In this document: positions 9,076 through 16,000 of the stretch, piece after piece | How positions within the stretch are numbered: the stretch's first letter is position 1 | Layout of the letters: the number at the start of each line of letters is the position of its first letter | Source of the DNA: CBDCWQ01 sp965223435 | Lineage (GTDB): Bacteria; Myxococcota; Kuafuiibacteriia; Kuafuiibacteriales; Kuafuiibacteriaceae | DNA: 64,000 nucleotides | Assembly: GCA_965223435.1 (NCBI GenBank) | Contig: CBDCWQ010000019.1 | Location: forward strand, 248,001 to 312,000 | Direction of reading: 5' to 3' | The notes under the pieces: generated by a model | The model's input: only the letters and a program-made list of their open reading frames with translations | What the model was told of the DNA's origin: nothing | The model's database searches: none | Translations under genes and position numbers: made by a program

Positions 9076-12000
9076 ATGGCAAGCACGTGTAGCAGTGGAC
9101 AATACGTAAAAACCTCGAGAAGACTGGCGCTGAGTTTGGCCGGCGGCGCGCTGATGTGTGTGTTGCCGCAGGCCGCAAAAGCCCAAACCGCGACCTGTTC
9201 TGCAGAAGCTGATTTTATCTACAGCGGACCACCCTTCGCAGAAGAGGGCACCCAGTACGAAGTCAACTTCATGCTGGGGGCGGGTTCAATACAAGATGGA
9301 ACCAGGTTGAGGGTCAATCGTTTCCGCTTCAATCTCGACTGTACAGATCAACAACTCAACTGCACCGATGCCGGGAATTTTGGCAGTTTTGCTGGACTCG
9401 TCGATTCAACCTGCCCAACCACATGGACAATCAACTCCACCGGCGGAGACACCCCAAATCAGCTGGTTTTCACCGCAGATACGCCGTTTGATATTCCGGC
9501 AAACAACTCCGACTTTTGCGACGTGCGTTTCAACGTCGAGGTATTGTCAGTCGGGGCACCCATTCTCCAGATAGGAGGATTCGATCTTTTTCAAGCGGAC
9601 GGCAGCTGCGACAACGGGATATCAGCCGCCGCCCAGCCCACGGGAGTCATAGCAACGTGCGCAATTTGCGACGACGGACTGCTGTGCAATGGATTGGCAT
9701 CTTGTAACCCGGAAACCGGCCAGTGTGTCACCGATCCGGATACCGTTCCAGACTGCAACGACGGAAACGCATGCACCTCGGACCGATGTGAAGAGCAACC
9801 CGGAACCTTTGTTTGCGTCAATGAGGACGTCGTTACACCCACTTGCGACGACGGCAGCGCCTGCACCACGGATTCCTGCGATCCAAGCTCGGGAGAATGT
9901 ATTCACAACGACACCGTCACCCCAACATGCAACGATGGTAACGTATGCACAACCGACTCCTGCGATCCTGAATCCGGAGAGTGCATCAACGATGACACGG
10001 CAACAAATTGCAACGACGGGAACGCATGCACCACAGACTCCTGCGATCCTGAATCCGGAGAGTGCGTACATGAAGATACCGTCACACCTACGTGCGACGA
10101 CGGAAACGCATGCACCACAGACTCATGCAACCCAGCCTCAGGCGCTTGCGAGAACAGGGATACCGTCACCCCAACGTGCAATGATGGCAACGCATGCACC
10201 ACCGATGCCTGCAATGTTGTAACCGGAGCATGCGAAAACAACGATACCGTCACACCGACGTGTGATGACGGAAACGCATGCACCACAGACGCATGTAACC
10301 CAGCCTCAGGCGCTTGCGAAAACAACGATACCGTCACACCGACGTGTGATGACGGAAACGCATGCACCACAGACGCATGTAACCCAGCCTCAGGCGCTTG
10401 CGAAAACAACGACACCGTCACACCGACGTGCGATGATGATAACGCATGCACCACAGACGCATGTAACCCGGCCTCAGGCGCTTGCGAAAACAACGACACC
10501 ATCACACCGACGTGTGATGACGGAAACGCATGCACCACAGATTCCTGCGATCCTGCATCCGGGGCGTGCCGCAATGAAGATACCGTGACGCCAACATGTA
10601 ACGACGGCAACAACTGTACGGCCGATGTATGCGATCCCGAGACGGGTGCCTGCGCCAACAACGACACAACCACCCCATCGTGTGATGATGGAAATGCGTG
10701 TACGACGGACTCATGCAATCCAGAAACGGGGGACTGCATGCATAGCGACGAGGTCACACCCACGTGTAACGATGGCAATGCATGCACCACAGACTCTTGT
10801 GACCCAGAAACGGGGGCCTGTGCTCATAACGATGAAGTCACACCCACTTGTAACGATGGCAATGCATGCACCACAGACTCTTGTGACCCGGAAACCGGGG
10901 CTTGTGCCCATAACGATGAAGTCACGCCCACTTGTAACGATGGCAATGCATGCACCACAGACTCTTGTGACCCGGAAACCGGGGCCTGTGCCCACAGCGA
11001 TGAAGTCACGCCCACTTGTAACGATGGCAATGCATGCACCACAGACTCTTGTGACCCGGAAACCGGGGCCTGTGCCCATAGCGATGAAGTCACGCCCACC
11101 TGCAACGATGGCAATGCATGCACCACAGACTCTTGTGACCCAGAAACTGGGGCTTGTGCCCATAACGATGAGGTCACGCCCACCTGTAACGATGGCGATG
11201 CATGCACCGACGACATTTGTAATCCTGAGTCCGGGGCTTGCGAGAACCTCTGCAACCCAAGCAATGATCCCGACCTCTGTTTCGTTGAAGTCGGCGACTT
11301 TATCTGGCGGGACGGATCTGGTGACGGGGCTCAGCAAGCAGAAGAATCGGGCATTCCGGGTGTCCGCATAAATGTCCTTTTGTGTGATCCCGAAACGGGA
11401 ACGCCCGGTGGTCTGATCGGGACCACAACCACCGGCGCAGGAGGCGACTACAACTTCTTGCTCCCCACCTGTACCGACGAAAGCCTTGCCATCGAGATTG
11501 ACCCCAGCAACTTCGACGCTGATGGACCGCTTAACGGCATGTCCGAAGCCCCCAGAAACGCTGAGGAAGATAGCACCGACAGCGACTGTGCTGCCGGATT
11601 TTCGGACTGCCGTACCGTCGTGCGGGGAACATCAGATCCAAACGTCGATTGCGGCTTCTCTCGGCCCGGGGGATGTCTGACCCGGACCCCCACGTACTGG
11701 GGCGTTCGTCCCAAACTGACCTCGGTGTTCCTTGAGTTTACCAGTTGCGGATTGACCCTGGACAATGTGGACGACGGCGTCCAGAACTCAGCGGTCGAAG
11801 ATCTCTGCTACTGCGCTGCCGACGCCAGGTCGGCCGGCGTGCCGAAGCAGCAACTCGAGTTGGTTCGCCAGTGCGCGGCGGCCTCACTAAACTTCGTGGC
11901 CTCACGACGAGGTGGCGGCTCTTGCGGCGATGTTGTCCTCCCGAATGGCGAGCGCATGGACGAAGTCATGACCGAATGCTGCGACACGCTGTGTACAAGC

Positions 12001-12183
12001 GCGCCGGAATGCAACACGATTACCGAATCGGGGTGCATCGAGGTCCTCAAAGAATTCAACAACACCGAAGATACCCTGATCGAGCTACCATTCCCGTTTG
12101 ACGATCTCCGGGGACACGGGATGCGCGCCGACAACGCAGTATGCGCCGAGGCCAAAGGCAATCGTTTTGTAAACGAACGCTAG
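9076..12183 (+). CDS. Secreted protein with about 19 cysteine repeats and an SdrD-B-like domain
   Basis: 1035 residues. The start at 9076 has AAGGAG nine nt upstream and opens a Sec signal peptide with a hydrophobic core (LALSLAGGALMCVL) and probable cleavage after AKA. Residues about 35-195 are a beta-rich domain. Residues about 198-726 are tandem 28-residue units of the pattern C-[DN]-D-G-N-A-C-T-T-D-x-C-[DN]-P-x-x-G-x-C, four Cys per unit. Then comes an SdrD B-like / Cna B-like domain (VGDFIWRDGSGDG, GIPGVRINV, about 735-850), and a cysteine-rich tail that may be helical. The repeats would form a disulfide-bonded, possibly calcium-binding rod carrying the end domains away from the cell. 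There is no LPXTG motif, as expected for a Gram-negative. Convergent with 12229. Confidence 0.85.
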   Translation: MASTCSSGQYVKTSRRLALSLAGGALMCVLPQAAKAQTATCSAEADFIYSGPPFAEEGTQYEVNFMLGAGSIQDGTRLRVNRFRFNLDCTDQQLNCTDAGNFGSFAGLVDSTCPTTWTINSTGGDTPNQLVFTADTPFDIPANNSDFCDVRFNVEVLSVGAPILQIGGFDLFQADGSCDNGISAAAQPTGVIATCAICDDGLLCNGLASCNPETGQCVTDPDTVPDCNDGNACTSDRCEEQPGTFVCVNEDVVTPTCDDGSACTTDSCDPSSGECIHNDTVTPTCNDGNVCTTDSCDPESGECINDDTATNCNDGNACTTDSCDPESGECVHEDTVTPTCDDGNACTTDSCNPASGACENRDTVTPTCNDGNACTTDACNVVTGACENNDTVTPTCDDGNACTTDACNPASGACENNDTVTPTCDDGNACTTDACNPASGACENNDTVTPTCDDDNACTTDACNPASGACENNDTITPTCDDGNACTTDSCDPASGACRNEDTVTPTCNDGNNCTADVCDPETGACANNDTTTPSCDDGNACTTDSCNPETGDCMHSDEVTPTCNDGNACTTDSCDPETGACAHNDEVTPTCNDGNACTTDSCDPETGACAHNDEVTPTCNDGNACTTDSCDPETGACAHSDEVTPTCNDGNACTTDSCDPETGACAHSDEVTPTCNDGNACTTDSCDPETGACAHNDEVTPTCNDGDACTDDICNPESGACENLCNPSNDPDLCFVEVGDFIWRDGSGDGAQQAEESGIPGVRINVLLCDPETGTPGGLIGTTTTGAGGDYNFLLPTCTDESLAIEIDPSNFDADGPLNGMSEAPRNAEEDSTDSDCAAGFSDCRTVVRGTSDPNVDCGFSRPGGCLTRTPTYWGVRPKLTSVFLEFTSCGLTLDNVDDGVQNSAVEDLCYCAADARSAGVPKQQLELVRQCAAASLNFVASRRGGGSCGDVVLPNGERMDEVMTECCDTLCTSAPECNTITESGCIEVLKEFNNTEDTLIELPFPFDDLRGHGMRADNAVCAEAKGNRFVNER
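9667..11253 (+). repeat. 84-bp in-frame tandem repeat array (28-residue units)
   Basis: About 19 units inside the gene at 9076. The first two are divergent and one unit is a codon short. Two blocks are nearly identical at DNA level: three units around 10250-10500 (GACGCATGTAACCC phase) and five around 10750-11180 (GACTCTTGTGACCC phase). This is the mark of recent unequal exchange or slippage within the array. Every unit keeps the frame, so length change alters only rod length. Confidence 0.9.
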
Positions 12184-12228
12184 CTGTTCCGACGCTGGGC
12201 GCGACCTTCTCGGCGCTCGCGAACCCTT

Positions 12229-12759
12229 CTATAGCGCGGTTTGTGTACACTTCTTGATCGCCGTGATCATTTTGATAGATGCGTTGGTGGTCGCGTTTGC
12301 GCAGGCGCCAACCGCGTTTTTCCAATCCTGATACTTGTCCTGACATGGAAGACAGGTAGATGGAATCGTAATCGAAAAAGCGGCGTCGCATCCAGGCTCT
12401 CCAGCGTGGTCGTATGTGCACGCGTCGAGAGTCTCCTTTTTAGGGCCCTCTTTTTCACAAACAAGCTCTGCCTGGTCGACGGCTTCCTTGTAGGCCAGGA
12501 TCTTTGCGCCACAGAGTCCCGGTATTTGCGAGAAAAGAGTGGTCATCTTCCCGCATCCTCCGCCTTTTTTGACAACGAGGGGGCCCTCGGGTACGAGCGC
12601 TTTGCAGGTGATAAACCCTTCGGCTTGAGCCTGGCCTATCCCTGGTTGTTTGTCTTCAAAATGAAGATTGAGAGGATCGATGGCGCTTGGTATTCCCAAC
12701 TTGCCGGCGATACAGTTGGTATTGATCATGTAGGATAGCTTACTTTTGGCTTTTTGCAT
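12229..12759 (-). CDS. Cysteine-rich protein whose 5' end appears lost
   Basis: From the only usable ATG (12759) this is 176 residues with ten cysteines. The same frame, however, stays open upstream to a TAG at 12916-12918. The extra stretch looks coding: it contains LCCASDP, FRTQGFGAKA and ECPNGYDNQCPPAQ, adding more Cys in the same style. It has no ATG, GTG or TTG. The natural start and signal peptide therefore seem missing, cut off by the non-coding sequence at 12919-13019. Cysteine pairs suggest an exported disulfide-bonded protein, but no family is recognised. It could be a decaying remnant, or expressed from the internal ATG. Its stop faces the stop of the 9076 gene 45 bp away. Confidence 0.45.
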   Translation of the reverse strand: MQKAKSKLSYMINTNCIAGKLGIPSAIDPLNLHFEDKQPGIGQAQAEGFITCKALVPEGPLVVKKGGGCGKMTTLFSQIPGLCGAKILAYKEAVDQAELVCEKEGPKKETLDACTYDHAGEPGCDAAFSITIPSTCLPCQDKYQDWKNAVGACANATTNASIKMITAIKKCTQTAL

Positions 12760-12980
12760 GGCTGCCTGAGCGGGCGGACACTGATTGTCGTAACCGTTTG
12801 GGCATTCGATGGCTTTGGCTCCGAACCCTTGTGTCCGAAATACCCGACAGGTGCGTACCGGGGGATCACTGGCGCAACAAAGTCCTGCTGCTGCAAAGCC
12901 CCTACCGAAGGCGGTCTAGCAAAATAAGGTAACGAAGTAGACGTTCTTCGGAGCGCACCGAGCGTAGTGAAGGAAACCCC

Positions 12981-12995
12981 CAAACCGGAGGTTTG
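12981..12995 (-). terminator. Small hairpin after the RNase III gene
   Basis: CAAACC-GGA-GGTTTG forms a perfect 6-bp stem with a 3-nt loop, about 25 nt beyond the stop codon of the minus-strand gene at 13020. It is not followed by a T run, so it is a weak terminator candidate. The surrounding 12919-13019 sequence may be a repetitive intergenic element. Confidence 0.3.
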
Positions 12996-13019
12996 AGACA
13001 CGACTTTTTCGCAAACCCA

Positions 13020-16000
13020 CTAGGGAATAGAATGGGCATCAAGGGCGTCATGAATAGCCCCTTGTTTCGCGAGCTCTACGTCGTCCGCACGCGCGGTTGC
13101 GACCAGTTCCTCGAGGGCGAAAATGGTGACCTCGTAGCCTGATCCTGCTGCGGTGGTTTTGTAGATCGGCTCTACGCCGTACCTGTCGAAGGACCAAAGC
13201 GCCAGCCTGAGAGACTCAGGCGACTCAGGGTTTCGAATCTGGTTCGGGTATTGGACGATACGCATCCGGGGCCACAACATGCTGCGTACCGCGCTGAGAC
13301 CGAACCTTACGTAGACGAGTCCCATCAAGGTTCGAAGGGTATAGCGAAGACCATCGGCGAAACCCACGTCTGGCGCAGAGGTCTTGAGGACATTCGACAA
13401 CCCGAATTGCCAAGCAATGTAGGCCAGATTGGAGTCCAACAAATCCCGTTTTCGCAAAAGCTCCGCGACGGGGCCCCCTGGGTACCCGCGAACGCAACGC
13501 TCATCGGAAACCAGGTCGATCACAAACTTCCCCAAGAAATGAAGTCGTTCGTTCCCAAAAGGTTGATCCGCCTTGTGAACCAAATAGGCAAAGTCGCTTG
13601 GATTGGGTAGAGCGATAGGCAGCTGCTCCATGACCTCGAGCTCGGGTTCGGAGAACCAAACGTTCTCGAGCACCGGAAACTGGGCATTGAGATCCACAGA
13701 TGCAAATGATCCGGCTCCCTCTTTCGTTTGCGAGGCCGTCAAAAGTGGCTCAAGACGGTTTTTCACCAAACCCAAGTGCCCCTCGGTGTGATAGTGCATC
13801 CAGCCGATTACGGAAGCCATGGCTTCCGCAAGAAGATCGGGATCCTTGCGAATACCTACCGGTGGGTTAGGCTTCAAGCGAAGCAACTTTCCAAGCTCCA
13901 ACGCCCTGGCACCGGAAACCAGCGAAGGCGACCCTTGTACTTCAAGCCAGCGCTGCTCCAGCGTGGACTTCTTCGCTTCTTGAGGGAAGCGCTCGAGCGT
14001 GACATGCGCACCCAGCATCTTCAGTGTCGATTTGCCCAAAAAAGTAAGCTGCGGAAACCGTGATTCCGCCGAAAACGAAGGATGGGTAAGTGCGTGCGCA
14101 AACGCTTCATCCTCCTCGAAGTCATCACCGAGGACATCGAGGAGCGTTCCCGGCCCTTCGATCGCCCCCCCAAGCCCAGCCGGCAAGGTGGAGCGAAATT
14201 CTTGGGGAAGAAGAAGCTGGGTGATGTCTAAGGAATGCCTCTCGTGCCACGAATCCGGCAACGGCTCTGTGCCCCAGTCGTCACCGTGTTGGAGTTCTTT
14301 TCCCGGGATACTGTTGCGCACAATCGCATCTCGTATCGCCTCGATCCTAGAAACAACCCTGCTCGGGCCTTCCCCAGTCCCCACCAACTCCATTTTTGGA
14401 GACCGTATTTCGGTGACAAAAACCCCCGCGTCCCCACGTGTACGGTACTCGAGATCTTGACCGTATTTTTCTAGGGCCCAAAGCGACAAACGAAGATGCG
14501 TCGGAGACTGCGCATTCCAGATGCCCTCGATACCACGAGAGTGCCTCAGGAGAGGTTTGATAAACGACTCAGCCACTTCAAATCCCCTAACAACAAAAAG
14601 GAGGCCTACAAAGGAGCGGAACGTATGCCTCAAAGCCAAGTGATATTGCAAAGGCGGGCTCGAACGGTCTGCCGCTTTGGCCAAGCCCAACTTAAACGCG
14701 ATTTCTGGAATCCAGTCTGAAAACGCACGGGTGCGCTTGATTTGATGGCTTTCACTGAACTGAGACACCATGTGATCCCGGTTGACCAGATCCAGCACAG
14801 CACTTCCGATCGAGCGCAATTCCTGGTTCCGATCGACGTGGGCGCCATAGCGCAGGACGTACGCAAATAGACGCGGTTCGGGAATAAGGTGCGTGAAGGA
14901 CGCAGCGATTTCCTCTTCGACGGAAGAAAGCGGCGGCCCTTCCGGTATCGGGAAATACGCACTCAGGGGCTTGAGTGGCGGGCCCCCTTGCATGCGTGCA
15001 AACATCCGCTGAAGCAAAACACCATGGGCTTGATAGACCTCCTCCAGAGCGGAGCGGTAGGCATCTTGGGGCGCACCCCCTGTGGCCTGACCGAGAACCT
15101 GTTTGTCTACAAGAACTTCGGACGTCACCTGGCCATCAGGGCTCTGGGTTTCAACATGACGAACCTGAGCACTGGCCCCGTACTCTTCGTGCGCCCATTC
15201 CTCAAAAACCGCCCACTGTACTTCCAGACCCAAGGCCACCGGCGGCAGCACGTACCAGGGGTGAATTCGCTCCTCCACAACCCGTAGCGCCTCTTCGTCC
15301 CCCCCTGCATCCCAGTACATCGCCGCAACGAGCGCCTCAAAAACATCGGCAAGACCCTTGGGGTTGGCGGCAAGGTACTGCCGGTGAGCAGGATCGACGC
15401 TCACCAGTTTATCTAGCCCGAGTCGCTGCCCAGATAAGACAAGCGATGCGTTGCTTACAATGCGCTTCTTTAGGTACTCCAACTCGTCGTAACTCTTGTC
15501 TGGAAACCGCCTTTTGACGTAGCGCCAGGTAAACGTTTCAAGGACCCCATCCCCGAGGTATTCAAGGGTTTCGAACTCTTCGGTATTTGGATTCAACGCG
15601 TACTCAAGCAGCAGGCGGTTCTTGAAGCGATAGTCCAATTTTCGTTCGAGCTCCGGTAGGTCGTTGGGCCTCGGGACTGAACCACCCGACAGGTCTTTGG
15701 GACCACCACCACCCGAAGAGTTTTGGGCCCCCATGCCGGTGATTTTCTCCTTCGCTTCCTCGGACGCCTCTTTGAAGGTTCGTTTCTCAGAAACCAGCAC
15801 CCTGTCCAAGATCCACTGGTTCACCGCTTTCAAGTACGCCTGACGGTGGGGCTCGGCGATATCGGTGGCCAAAACGTTTTCTTGATACCACTGCGCCCAG
15901 GGCCCGGGTTGTTGGTGGATCAACTCCGGTTCTGGCTGCCCAACCCCAAGATGAAGCACAACGCCCCGAGGACCCTCCCAAGAAAAATCAAGGTTCGCTT

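Noticed and set aside
8796..9086. A 96-codon minus-strand frame in the divergent region
   Set aside because: It overlaps the ribosome site and start of the 9076 gene and has no family or signal features.
9667..11253. Regular 84-bp repeats that could be mistaken for a CRISPR array
   Set aside because: The repeats are in frame, have no unique spacers, and encode a cysteine pattern; there are no cas genes nearby.
9903..11337. Long minus-strand open frames (295 and 208 codons) across the cysteine repeats
   Set aside because: They are antisense shadows of the repeat gene, created by its periodic codons; no signal peptide, start site or family.
12726..13001. A 91-codon minus-strand frame as the missing start of the cysteine-rich gene
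   Set aside because: It is in another frame and carries no cysteine pattern or signal peptide; one frameshift would not give a sensible fusion.
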